Part shown: positions 46,443 to 57,442 of the stretch, piece by piece
How the letters are laid out: the number at the start of each line of letters is the position of its first letter
Position numbering within the stretch: the stretch's first letter is position 1
Assembly: GCA_001972305.1 (NCBI GenBank)
Contig: BDDD01002936.1
Coordinates: forward strand, 89,678-153,677
DNA: 64,000 bases
DNA from: Cephalotus follicularis
Lineage: Eukaryota > Streptophyta > Magnoliopsida > Oxalidales > Cephalotaceae
Reading direction: 5' to 3'
Notes under the pieces: model-generated
Told to the model about the DNA's origin: nothing
The model's database searches: none
What the model saw: only the letters and a program-made list of their open reading frames with translations
Translations under genes and position numbers: made by a program

Positions 46443-47730
46443 GAATATGGGGATGTCCTGCATATGTTAAGCAGGCAGCAGCAGATAAATTGGAATCAAG
46501 GTCCATAAAATGTAAACTTGTGGAATATCCTAAAGAAATAAGAGGATATTACTTCTATTATCCACCTGACAACAAAGTGTTTGTAGCCAGGCATGTTACT
46601 TTTCTTGAGAAGGACTTCCTGTTGGAAGACAATAGTGGGAGTAGGATAGAGCTAGATGAACGATCTACTGAATCACAAGTTGAGGACCTGTCCAATCCTG
46701 TTCAAATTGATGTTCCTGAAATGTCAGCTACCACAAATACACAACCTCTACGTAGAACTACCGGAATACCCAGGGAACCTGAGAGATACTATGGTAGTTT
46801 TCTCATTGAAGGTACCCAAGAGGTAAATTTTATGAATGATGATCCGGTAAGCTACAAAGAAGCCATATGCGATATGGACTCGGAGAAATGGCTTGATGCC
46901 ATGAATTCTGAAATGGAGTCCATGTACTCTAATCAAGTTTGGAATCTAGTGGATGCACCCGAAGGGGTTAAACCCTTAGGCTGCAAATGGATTTTCAAAA
47001 GGAAGATTGGAGACAATGGAAAGGTGAAGACCTTCAAAGTAAGGCTCATAGCCAAAGGTTACAACCAACGGGAAGGGATTGATTATGAAGAAACTTTCTC
47101 TCCCATAGCCATGCTTAAATCCATTCGGATTTTACTTGCTATAGTTGCACATTTTGGCTATGAGATATGGAAAATAGATGTGAAGACTACTTTTCTCAAT
47201 GGAAACATTGATGAAGACATATACGTGACTCAACCCTAGGGTTTCATATCCACTGGTGATGACCAGAAAGTGTGCAAGAATCAGAAGTCCATTTATGGAC
47301 CGAAGCAAGCTTCGACAAGTTGGAACATCCGATTCGATGAGACAATCAAAAAGTTTGATTTCATTAAGAATCGAGATGAACCATGTGTGTATAAAAAGGT
47401 TAGTAAGAGCTCAGTGACTTTTCTGGTATTGTACGTTGATGACATACTCCTTATAGGAAATGATGTGATCATGTTGTCGAATGTAAAGGCTTGGTTATCC
47501 ACAGTTTTCTCTATGTAAGACTTAGGAGAATCTTCCTATATCCTAGGTATAAAGGTCTATAGAGATAGATCAAAAAGGATGATAGGGTTATCCTAGTCTT
47601 TGTACATTGACAGAGTGCTTAAGCGGTTTAGCATGGAAAATTTGAAGAGATGTTACCTACCTCTATGTCATGGGATTTCACTTTCTAAGCAGATGTCTCT
47701 CAAGACAGCTGAAGAAAAACAGAGGATGAT
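46409..47730 (+). pseudogene. Element K linker and reverse transcriptase, cut by element D (fossil)
   Basis: A linker (LSYLRIWGCPAYVKQAAADK, FVARHVTFLEKDFLLEDNSG) leads to the RT entry EMESMYSNQVWNLVDAPEGV, KPLGCKWIFKRKIGDNGKVK, IDYEETFSPIAMLKSIRILL and the active site VLYVDDILLIGND near 47430-47470. Text stops where element D begins, so the RT C-terminus and RNase H are displaced. Several breaks. Confidence 0.88.
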
Positions 47731-49872
47731 TGTAACACCCCCCGAAGGTGGGAGCGCTTACAGGACATACATACGTAACAGAACAGATCAAAATATATAA
47801 CTCAACTTTATTCATAACGTGGCGGTCTAAAACATAATATGATGTCAAAAATCGAAATCTGAAAATCATAAACTGAAAGTCATAACATTATCGGAAACCA
47901 AAATATTGTTTATAAAACTGGCCTAACCATGACCATAAAACAACAGCAACATAATAGGTCCAACTACTAGATGATCCTCAGACATAGGGTACCCTCTCAT
48001 CACAAATTTTCCCGATGCTCCTGATAACCTGCCGCATGGAAACAAAAACGCAGCTGAGTAAACCTCAGTACGGATATAAAATGTAAAAGTAGTCAGCGAC
48101 AAATTTAAAAGATACTAAGATTCCAAAATAAACTCAAAGATAGAAATCTTAAGCAATAATCAGTTTAAACATTCTTTTATAAATTACCTCAGTAATTTTC
48201 GTATAAACCAAATCCATAACTTTCAAAACATAAGCATACCTTTCAAAAGATAAAGTTCCATACTGAGCATCATAACATATCACATCTCAGAACACATATA
48301 AGCAAGGGATTCGCGATGTCCACATGCCAAATAGAAATGACGTGTATGGCACTGCACAATCAATTCTCATAACATATCATATCACATATTTCTAAGATCG
48401 ATCTATACGCCTCTATCATAAATAACGGATCCATAATCCTCCACAAAGGATATCATAACATAGACACACGCCATGGATTAATCACACTGCCACGGAAAGT
48501 GTCATGCCTCCGTGCCAAAGGACATGCCTATGGTACGCCCCATAGGTGCATACAAAAACTCAGTACTTCACCATTTCAAAAATATTCATTTCGAAAATCA
48601 ATTTAAAACACATATAAAAAGGTTTTCCGAACATATCCAAATATTGTTATCAAACGATAGAATTTCATATTGCACATATTTTCATAATCAGAAATCAACT
48701 CATTTAATTTCACAATAAAAAAGATGATCACAAATCACAGCTGAATTCATAAAGTCAGAAATATTCGATTTCATAAAAATATTAAAGCTGACTTAATTTC
48801 CAAAACATATCAAAATCCGAAGCATAACATAATTCATAAAACCGAAGGGATATCGAAGAACGAAAAATCTGTACATATTCACAAATTAAAACCGATAGGA
48901 ATATGTCAAGGAACAAACATCCATACCTTAGATGTCCAAGTCTAAACAAACCAAAAATGAATCAAGAGCAGACTTGGGACACCCTAACCTCCACCAAAGA
49001 AATAATCAAAATCTAGATAGATCAACCAAACCGAATACACAATTAAACCGACGTTAAAAGACAAGCTGCCAAAATGTCAATGTATATGTCCAAAACAGTC
49101 GACTTTTTAATACAAAGCGTTGGTGCTTTTAGGCTAAACGTTAACACAAGGCGCTGCACAAAGCGTCGAAGCAATGCATTGCAAAACACAAGTAAAGCGA
49201 CACGGTAACATGACAACACACAACTAAGCGTCGACAGTATGCATGACAAAACACTATGAAACCGTCAACGCTTACATATAACACACAACCAAAGCATTGA
49301 CAGTTAGGGTATAAGCATCGATAGGAATGAAAAACAGTCGACGCTTAAAACGAACTGGGCGATAAAACAGTTTCAAAATCCAGTAGTATGCAATTTGTAA
49401 AACATGTCTTCTATGGTTGCAAAGTACCAGTATAACATTTCTATGCATAAACATACTTATATACAGGTTACATGAAGCAATAACAATTGTTAAAACATAT
49501 TTTCTGGCTTTTACACAATTTAAAATAGTTTTCTGGTATGGCATTTCTAAGGCAATTTTCATGACTAATCAACAAGGTTTGCACAACCTAATGATCAATA
49601 ACAGTAGTATATAATGAAAAATAAAACTTATGTTGAGAATATACCTTCAGATGATACCAAGAACGATGAAAAATGATGAACAACAGTGGCTGCTCCTTCT
49701 GGTTTTTTCAAAACGTGCGGTGATGGTGTCGACGCTTCTGACACCCAAGAAATAAAAGGAGAAAAACAAAAGAGTTTTCAAAAACACTTTCAAACATTCC
49801 AAATAACACATAACATAAACCGAACATAACATATGACACGTCAAACATATAGGCAACAAATTGGGATAATAG
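47731..49872 (-). repeat. Element D 3' LTR
   Basis: Starts TGTAACACCCCCCGAAGG. It shares with element B's LTR the start, the module CTGCCGCATGGAAAC...CTGAGTAAACCTCAG (48026-48078), the CATAGGTG block (48540) and the end. Its GTCGAC cluster is at 49098-49342. Frames at 48512-48718 and 49043-49920 are not genes. Confidence 0.85.
49098..49342. repeat. GTCGAC-type cluster in the element D LTR
   Basis: Cores at 49098 (GTCGAC), 49119 (GTTGGT), 49140 (GTTAAC), 49165 (GTCGAA), 49230 (GTCGAC), 49264 (GTCAAC), 49296 (ATTGAC), 49317 (ATCGAT) and 49337 (GTCGAC). Steps are 21, 21, 25, 65, 34, 32, 21, 20. Confidence 0.88.
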
Positions 49873-49873
49873 A

Positions 49874-49891
49874 TCCACCCCACTTAAAAAG
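49874..49891 (-). promoter_or_regulatory. Element D polypurine tract
   Basis: The minus strand has CTTTTTAAGTGGGGTGGA beside the LTR, matching the position in element B. Confidence 0.7.
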
Positions 49892-49949
49892 GATTTCGTC
49901 CCGAAATCATAAATAAACACATACCTGACTCAAACAAACGAGTGTATTA

Positions 49950-51126
49950 TTCTCGAATATGCTCCTCCAACTCCTATGTAGCCTCACACTCAGGATGGTT
50001 CTTCCACAAGACCTTAACAAAAGGAATGGTCTTACTACGCTTAATCCGTTCTTGTCGATAAAGAATAGCTTCTGCCTCCTCATCACAAGATAAATCCTCT
50101 CTAATCCTGTCCAAAGGATAGTGGACCATGTGCGTGGGATGATACTGATAACCTCTCAACATAGACACATGGAACACATTATGGACATGTGCTAACTGTG
50201 GAGGCAAAGCTAACCGATAAGAAACTGCAATGACTTTCTCCAAAACTTCAAAGGGTCCTATAAACCGAGGACTCAACTTCCCTTTCAACCCAAACTGACG
50301 GACTCCTTTCCACTGTGAAATCTTCAGAAATACATGTTCACCTGCTTTAAACTCCAAGTCCCTCTGATGTTTATCTGCATAACTCTTCTGTAGGGACTGA
50401 GCTGCCTTCGGTCTTTCCCTAGCCATTGTCACTTTATCAGTAGTGATCTGAACTAGCTCGGTCCCTCAATGACTCTTTCTCCTACCTCATCCCAACATGT
50501 AAGAGCTTGACACTTCCTCCCATACAAAGCCTCAAACGGAGCCATCCGAATGCTTAGCATGCCAACTGTGGTTGTAGGCAAACTCCACCAAGCTCAAATA
50601 CTCATCCCAGTTTCTAGTCCACTCTAAAGCACAAAACCTCAGCAGTCCTCTAAAGTCTGGATAGTCCTCTCAGACTGCCCATCTATCTGTGGGTGGAAAG
50701 TTGTACTGTAATTGAGTCGTGTGCCTCGCACCTTATGAAACCCTTTCCAAAACTACGAAGTGAAATGGGGATCCCTATCTGAAACAATGGATACCGGTGT
50801 CCCATGAAGTCTCACTATCTCCTGCTGGAACACCTCCACCAAACAGTGCACAAAGAAATAATCTCGAATAGCCAAGAAGTGAGCCGATTTGGTCAATCGA
50901 TCCACCACTACCCAAATAGCATTATTCCTTCTGAAAGTCCTTGGAAAACCCATACCAAATCCATGGCTATGCTCTCCCATTTCCACACTAGAATCTCCAA
51001 GGGTTGTAACAATCCACTAGATCGCTGATGTTCGATCTTGACCTACTGACAGACCAAACACCTTCCAAAAAACTCCGCTACATCCCTGTTCATCCGATTC
51101 CACCAGAAATTCTTCTTCAAGTCTCT
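49950..51126 (-). pseudogene. Element D integrase core, C-terminal domain and chromodomain-like tail (fossil)
   Basis: The core is at 50753-50986 ([35 protein letters not shown]), the C-terminal block at 49974-50432 ([55 protein letters not shown]), and the chromodomain-like end is [14 protein letters not shown]. Close in sequence to element B. Some breaks; E is inserted at its upstream end. Confidence 0.88.
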
Positions 51127-51131
51127 ATAAA
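51127..51131. repeat. Target-site duplication of solo LTR E, left (ATAAA)
   Basis: ATAAA at 51127-51131 recurs at 53678-53682. Joining the flanks matches the uninterrupted sequence of element B near 11360-11370. Confidence 0.92.
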
Positions 51132-51316
51132 TGTAACGGCCGAGATTTTCATATGTTGTAATGTAATTGCACTTTTATTGTGGAATTAATAAAATGATGG
51201 ATTTCTTGACTTTGATGATGTTTTCCAAACTCTAATAATGTTGATTTTGGAGTAGGAATTTTAAGGAATGATAAAGTGTAGGTTAAGTCAAAACGGCACA
51301 GTTTTGAGACTAAAGC

Positions 51317-51408
51317 GCCGACGCCTTGAGTGGAGTCGACGCCTAAGTGGTTAAAACGCGCGCTTAATACAAGCATATGAGCGTCGACGCCTACATGTAA
51401 ACGTCGAC
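51317..51408. repeat. GTCGAC cluster 1 in solo LTR E
   Basis: Cores at 51317 (GCCGAC), 51335 (GTCGAC), 51383 (GTCGAC) and 51403 (GTCGAC); pairs 18 and 20 bp apart. Typical context GCGTCGACGCCT. Confidence 0.9.
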
Positions 51409-52182
51409 GCTTTGCGGTGTGTTCTGCATACACAAACACAATAGATAGACGTGTCGCATGGTAGCATGTTGTGCCACTTATCAAGCGTCTTGGGCAGGCT
51501 CTCTGGAAATGTGGCATGCATGCTTTTGATGCCAGACTTACCTGCAACAAAAGGGCATTGAACATAGAGAGAACCTCTGAGTGCATGGCCTGTGAAAGGG
51601 AAGAAATGGACACCTGTTGCACCAGGTTGCCTAAGAGAGAGAGGTGAAGAAATTAACAGAGCATGCAGAGAAAACAAAACGAAATCTGCATAAAGTCGAC
51701 TCCTCTCACCCCTCTTATCTATTAGTGAAATCCAGAGGGTTTAGAGACACAGAGAGTGAAAGAAGGTAGAGGGTTGAGAGAGAAAGCTCAAACCACCATT
51801 GTTGAGCAAGTGGAAGTTGAACTTGGACAGCAACTGTTGGAACGAATCAGGGAGTTTCAAGCAGTACCTGGGAGCTCAAAGTGACATGTTGGGTACTGAA
51901 AGAGGTGGACTTTCAGCTTCTAACTTGAGGCCAGAGGTAGGGTAAGCCATACTTGTATTTTGTGTTCAATAATTGGTGTTTGTTTAGTGATGTTATGCAT
52001 ACTTTGTATGGCCTGTTGAACTGTTTTTGGTCACCGAAATGATGCTACGTTGTACTGGATGTGTAATATGATATTGCATGTCGATCTTCCAGGCTGTATA
52101 CATGTTGGATTGCATGTTATTATGGTGAAATTGTTACTGTTTGGTCACGTCGTGAGGAAGAAGACGATTGCTGCTTGAAACC

Positions 52183-52368
52183 GTCGACGCCTTGGGTAAG
52201 CATCGGCGCTTTGTGCTGTGAACTACGTTTTATATATTGAATACGGTTTAAACGTCGACGCCTGTGGGAGGAGACATCGACGCCTAAGCACTTGAAGCAC
52301 TAATGTTATGGGACTGGACGTCGACGCTTAAAGGACATAAGCGTCAACGCCTAAGTAAAAACGTCGAC
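52183..52368. repeat. GTCGAC cluster 2 in solo LTR E
   Basis: Cores at 52183 (GTCGAC), 52202 (ATCGGC), 52254 (GTCGAC), 52276 (ATCGAC), 52320 (GTCGAC), 52343 (GTCAAC) and 52363 (GTCGAC). Close neighbours are 19-23 bp apart; larger steps are 44 and 52 bp. Confidence 0.9.
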
Positions 52369-53682
52369 GCTTTAGAGTCCTGTTTGGACAATTTTCACGA
52401 TTTTGACACCTGACAACCCCGATTCCACTTAGGATGCATTCGAGCAATTGTATGCATTGCATATGTACTGTTTACTGCCTGTTTACTGACTGTCTATAAA
52501 TTGATTTTGATTTCTAAGTATTGTTACGTTAGAAATGCATATATGAGATGAAAACTACTATGTTTGGGTACGAAAATATAAAATGGATATTGTTATATTT
52601 TCGAACATACTGGGAAAGTGATTTCCACCTACTAAATTGTTAAAAGTATTTTCTACTATTGAAAATATATATTTCAAATGTTTATGACTCTTGAAAACAT
52701 TTTGAAATGAACTGCCTGTTGTTGATCTAACGATCACTACGATACTGTTTACTATGATTATTCACTGTTTGCTCTGTGAATTTAATGTGGTTGTGCTTGA
52801 GCCGTACTAGCTGCGTGGCGGGGATTGCCAGTGATGACTAGTGGCAGGGTTGACCTAGGGGCCATGAGTTGGCTGTGTAACTCACTGTACTACACTGTTG
52901 CCTCGCTTGGTTGCCTGGAGAAGGGACCGAAGTGGGAGTGTAACGTGGGGCCAGGAGTTGGCGGCGTTACACATACTGCCTGCCTGTTGTGGTCCCTTTG
53001 TGGACTTACTGTACTGTTTACTGGTCCTGTTCGGACACTACTGTGCCTATTGAGGTAGCCCTGGCCGGGCTACCACTATACTGTTGTTGCATACATATAT
53101 TTTTATATATATGTTCCTACTGCTATTCTACCGTACTGTTAATATATATATATATGTAAACTGGTATTTCTACTGTACTACATCACTATGCATCCATTAC
53201 ATGACATGCATTCAATGTTGTTCCCGATTTACTTTTATGACTTAGCCGAGTGAGGACAAAGGCTAACCCCCTACTTTACAGATTGATGCAGTGGACCGGT
53301 GTTGGACTATCATGGACGAAGAACAAGCCTTTATGTTATTATTGTGGGTTTTATATTCTTCTAGATTGTAATAAACTGGTTTTGTTTTAAGGACTACTGA
53401 TGTACCGTACTTTTGGCTTTGTTAACGATGGGATTTAATAATGTATTATGGATCATGCTCCATTTTGTGGGCTTTTGACAATGACAGACTTGTATCGAGT
53501 AGCGTGCAGTATGGGATGCACGTTATGTGCTTTCAGCTTATGAGTTTAATGCTTCCGCAACTGATGTGTTATTTGCAAAGTTTAAATTTTTTTTCTTTTT
53601 GTATTTGCATGAGCTGAATCTTAATATTAATTGCCTTCGCCACCTTTATGTGCGTTTATTGAAAGCGGGGTGTGACAATAAA

Positions 53683-54561
53683 TTTTCGTAGAACCAGGAT
53701 GTATAGAGAACTGAGAGCTATGTGCCTCAGACAAAACGGCCTCTCAGATTTCAGGATCGGCCGACACACACAACAGACTACCCAACCATATAACACCATG
53801 CTCAGCCACACGAAACTCGGACTGCTTACCCTCATCAACATTGTGGACTAAGGCCCATAACTTACCATCATCACTCTGAGCCACCTTAATCTGAGATTAA
53901 TGGTAGGTTCTACATTCATCCCAGCAACAACAGCTCCATAACACCGAACAAAGAAATTCAAATCTAGTCGCTCCATATCAAAAATCAACCGCGGCTGAGT
54001 AAGCAAAGCCGCTACACTCCCATAACTCTTCCTATTAAGAGCATCAGCTTCCACATTCTCCTTACCTGGGTGGTACTGAATGTTAACATCATAATCTTTC
54101 AGAAGCTCCAACCACCACCTCTGTCGTATATTAAACTCCTTCTGAGTGAAAATGTACTTGAGACTCTTGTGATCAGTGAAAATGTCACAAGTTTCTCCGT
54201 ACAAATAGTGCCTCCAGATCTTCACTGCAAAAACCACAGCCACAAACTCAAGGTCATGTGTAGGGTAATTCACTTCATAATTCTTAAGTTGTCTTGAAGC
54301 GTAAGCTATGACATGACCATGCTGCATCAGAACACAACCTAAACCCTTATTGGAAGCATCACTGTATATCTGGTGTCCACCTGACCTAGAAGGAAAATGA
54401 AGAATTGGCGTAGACACAAGACCTTTCTTCAACTTCTCAAAGCTTGCCTCCCATTCTTCATTCCACTCGAATTTGGATCCCTTTCTCATAAGCTGAGTCA
54501 AAGGCAAGGCTATTAAGGAAAAGCCTCCCACAAATCGCCTATAGTAACTAGCCAAACCTAG
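53683..54561 (-). pseudogene. Element D integrase zinc region, RNase H and RT end, after E (fossil)
   Basis: A 235-residue minus frame (53848-54555) has the end of RT ([20 protein letters not shown]), then RNase H ([55 protein letters not shown]). It reads into the integrase zinc region toward 53690. It ends at 54561, where S2 begins. Few breaks. Confidence 0.88.
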
Positions 54562-55768
54562 TGATTAGGGGGCGAATTGTAGTATTTAATAATTTTACTT
54601 TCTTTTTCAATTTTAATCAAGTTGAACAATGAATACAAATTATATATGCAATTAATAGTAAATAAATAAATAAATTGCATAAAGAAATGGGTAGAGAGAT
54701 GCAAACACAGTTTATAGTGGTTCGGCAAAGATCGTGCCTACGTCCACTTTCCCAAGGCCCTCCTTGAGTTTCCACTAGTGTTCCACTCGAACACAATCTC
54801 TGAATATCTTTACATGGGCTATTCGGTGCACCTTTACAATGTTTTGTAATTGACCTCAATCACAAGGGTTCACTCCCCTCTCTTCACTTTAGGGTTCACT
54901 CCCCTAAAAATTATTTACAAAAATAGTGTGAAGGTATTTTGTGTAGGCTCTCAAAAGCTTGATTTAGCTATTTTAATTACAATATAATCACTCCTCTCAA
55001 TGAAAATCGATCTTGATAATTTTGGAGGCTTTGAACTTTTCTTCTTTTCTTGAATGATTTTTGCTTATTGAAAGGTTGTTCTTTTTTATTTTGTGGTTGA
55101 TTTTGATTTAATAGTGTTGATATGTGGACCTTGGGAGTTGTTGTTATTTGCCTTGGGAAATGTTCCATTAGGCTTGGAAGTTGTTCTGTCAGCCTTGGAA
55201 GATGTTCCATTAGTCATGAAAGTTGTTTCTGCTTCGAACAGTGCATTGAAAACAGCTGCAGTAATTTCTTCCCGTGCGCAAAGCGTCGACGGAGTTATTT
55301 AAACCGTCGACGCTTTTGTGAACGTTGGAAGTTTGAATTTGAATCTCCACTTTAAGCGCTGACGGTCTTGAATTTTGGGGTCGACAGTTGTCCTCGAAGC
55401 ACTGACGGTTTGAGTTGAGCATCGACTGGGCAATTTTAATTGGCCCAAAAGTCTCTGTTTTTAACAATTGATATAGGCCTCCTAAGCGTTGGCGCTTAGC
55501 CTCAAAGTGTTGACGCTTACTTTAATAGCGTCGATGGTTGTACAGGTTCTTCTTTGCTTGTAATGCTCCAACTATTGGCCCTTTGTTCCCAGCTTTTGAC
55601 GGTTCCCTGAAGCGCTGACGCTTTCTTTTAAAGCGTCGACGCTTTAACATGTTACTTCAATTTCCTGTTTTGACTTTGCAATATTTATCTTATTTTGCAC
55701 AAAAGGAAACATTGTTATATACAAATATGTTATCATCAAAAACATGGATTGAGACATAAATGTCAACA
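54562..55768 (-). repeat. S2 3' LTR
   Basis: On the minus strand it starts TGTTGACATTTATGTC at 55768. It contains the block complementary to S1's GTGGACGTAGGCACG (near 54735) and the GGGTTCACTCCCCT repeats (54867-54907). The left end at 54562 is set by the return to element D text. CCTAG at 54557-54561 is the expected target duplication. Confidence 0.8.
55285..55640. repeat. GTCGAC-type clusters in the S2 LTR
   Basis: Cores at 55285, 55306 (GTCGAC); 55358 (GCTGAC), 55380 (GTCGAC), 55401 (ACTGAC), 55421 (ATCGAC); 55488 (GTTGGC), 55509 (GTTGAC), 55530 (GTCGAT); 55595 (TTTGAC), 55614 (GCTGAC), 55635 (GTCGAC). Steps inside groups are 21; 22, 21, 20; 21, 21; 19, 21. Confidence 0.93.
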
Positions 55769-55790
55769 GTCTCCCCATTTTTGATGATAA
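55769..55790 (-). promoter_or_regulatory. S2 polypurine tract
   Basis: The minus strand reads ATCATCAAAAATGGGGAGAC right before the LTR, the SIRE-type junction. Further polypurine runs lie upstream at about 55913-55922 and 55950-55960. Confidence 0.85.
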
Positions 55791-56219
55791 CAAAATTTGC
55801 TACATTTTTAAAACCAAATAAACAAGTTTGAAGAATATAACCATAATGCTTAAGTACTAACACATGTAATAAAGAATATAACCATAGTGCATAAGTACTA
55901 ACACATGTAATACTCCCCCTTAATTCTATATCTCCTCGTTAGTATAACATCTCCCCCTTTTTGTTACCAATTCATAAAGGTTTAGTTATAATCTTTCCTT
56001 ATCAATCTCCCTTTGTTATTAATTCAACAAATGATAAAAATTATAAACAACATTCATCTTGCAAAACAGATCACTATTCAATCAGTGAAAACATTCATTC
56101 ATAACATCAACTTCATTTAATTCAAAATAGCATACACATCATTCAAATTGTCATAACTCCAAAAGATTCATATTAATAATATCAAACTTAATTACAAGTT
56201 TCCAAAAAAATATATCAAG
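55791..56219. other. S2 untranslated stretch, no gene seen
   Basis: AT-rich sequence with polypurine runs on the minus strand and no supported reading frame. It lies between the env-position coding remnant and the polypurine tract. Confidence 0.6.
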
Positions 56220-57442
56220 AATATCACAATACATAATGAAATATGAGATACAAATGCTCAATCGACCATGGTATCATCCATCTCCCCCTCCAAATCATCA
56301 GTGGCTGCATCTTCTCTTGGGTTGCCAATATCGTCTTGGCTTGACAAAGAAGAAGTAAAAGGCCTTTGTCGCCAACCATCTCTTTTTGCGCAAAATGTTT
56401 TGCCAATCTTTTTTTCCTTCTTTTGATGGTTTGAACTTCGACCTTAATTTCTTTGACTTCTTTCTGAATTCCTTTTATTGCTTCCAAGAGTTCTTCCATT
56501 TGATTTCTTGGCAAGTTGACGTTTGGTGTTGGATCAACTCGAGGTTCACTTGTGGCTTCTCCTTGAGCTTCATCACCCATTTCTTCCCCTTCCTCATCTT
56601 CAATAATCCTGTTTGAATCCTCTTCTCTCGGGATCCAAGTGCCTAACCTCTTGTGCTTCTTAAAACCCATTCTACCTAGAGTCCCCTTTCCTAGCTTGTC
56701 TACATTTTAGAGTGAGTGATGCAACTCTCCAGTTAGGTCAACTCCAAAGTGCATAAGGATTTTTGTGATGATACTGCCATAGGCCAACCTAGCATTTTCT
56801 CGATTGTGGATTGCGTGCATATGATTGATTATCAAGTAAGGCACGTTTATCATTTTTCCCGTAATGAGGTGATACATAGTGTATGCCTCCATGTGGGTTA
56901 CTTCATCATATCCACCGGCCTTTGGTAAAATGTGTGTAGCAATGGCACGATGGAGGAACCTATGGTGCAAGCTAAGGTTCCTAGTGTACATACGTTGCAT
57001 CACATCAGCATTTTCTCCAAACAACATTCGTACACATTCTTCTTTGTTAAATGCCTCGTTAATAATCCAGTTTCGTTGATTCCATCCCGTAGCACCTTCA
57101 TATGGAATCTGTAGAATTGAGGCTCAAATTTGGATACCAAATTCTATCTCCGCATTCTTAACTTTGGTGGTTAAATCTACCCTAGAGCTACATAGTATGT
57201 GGACATAAAACTCTTTGATTAGGTCAGGATAAGAGGGAAAATTAATGGAAACTAGGGGTTCTAACCGTTGTGCACTTAACCACCCAGCAATGGGGAAACC
57301 TTCATTGTTGCAAAAATCAAAATCTAACACCTTGCCTATTAGTACTTTACGGTTAAAGTAAGCCTCAGTATACCTTGGAACTTGCTGAATCTCCTTTGGT
57401 GTAGGTGGATCAATAGTTGCAGTGCCTCTTTGATTTTGGCAT
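56220..57442 (-). pseudogene. S2 coding remnant in the env-like position (plant transposon-protein type domain, fossil)
   Basis: Three minus-strand frames in order: 57124-57330 (FCNNEGFPIAGWLSAQRLEP, INFPSYPDLIKEFYVHI), 56707-57027 (HRAIATHILPKAGGYDEVTH, MYHLITGKMINVPYLIINHM) and 56224-56670 (a charged tail with a coiled-coil-like run MEELLEAIKGIQKEVKEIKV and a basic end). The first two resemble the putative plant transposon protein domain found near several plant LTR families. The position between pol and the polypurine tract is that of the extra ORF of SIRE-type elements. Family assignment is by memory of motifs and is uncertain; no signal peptide or membrane segment is evident. Confidence 0.55.

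Larger units (their letters stand above)
41038..47730 (+). mobile_element. Element K: Ty1/copia (Tork/TAR-like), 5' LTR to RT, interrupted by element D
   Basis: Order: 5' LTR, primer site, long structured leader, gag, zinc knuckle, protease, integrase and RT, the copia order with integrase before RT. It is cut at 47730, where element D begins; the RNase H and 3' LTR should lie beyond the window's right edge. The coding region has about six to eight breaks. The Tork/TAR placement rests on the gag start and is tentative. Confidence 0.88.
51132..53677 (+). mobile_element. E: 2.55 kb solo LTR of the element F family, opposite orientation
   Basis: Starts TGTAACGGCCGAG, ends GCGGGGTGTGACA and is flanked by ATAAA on both sides. 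There is no coding interior. Reverse-complemented, its end matches the start of element F's LTR (TGTCACACCCCG, then CAGCTCATGCAAA...GTTGCGGAAGC), and the block CTTAGCCGAGTGAGGACAAAGGC (53243-53265) matches F at 60485-60508. Two GTCGAC clusters are present. The frames at 51149-51677 and 52825-53058 are LTR noise. Confidence 0.88.
47731..54561 (-). mobile_element. Element D: Ty3/gypsy Tekay/Del-type, left part; hosts E and S2
   Basis: A minus-strand relative of element B. Its 3' LTR (47731-49872), polypurine tract, integrase (49950-51131, resuming 53683) and RNase H with the RT end (to 54561) are present. It is split by solo LTR E and then by S2. RT, gag and the 5' LTR should lie beyond the window. 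A handful of breaks. It sits in element K's RT; ATGAT at 47726-47730 is the expected target duplication. Confidence 0.87.

Noticed and set aside
51149-51622. A 157-residue minus-strand frame in solo LTR E
   Set aside because: LTR sequence with GTCGAC-derived codons; no family resemblance and no expected coding role for an LTR.
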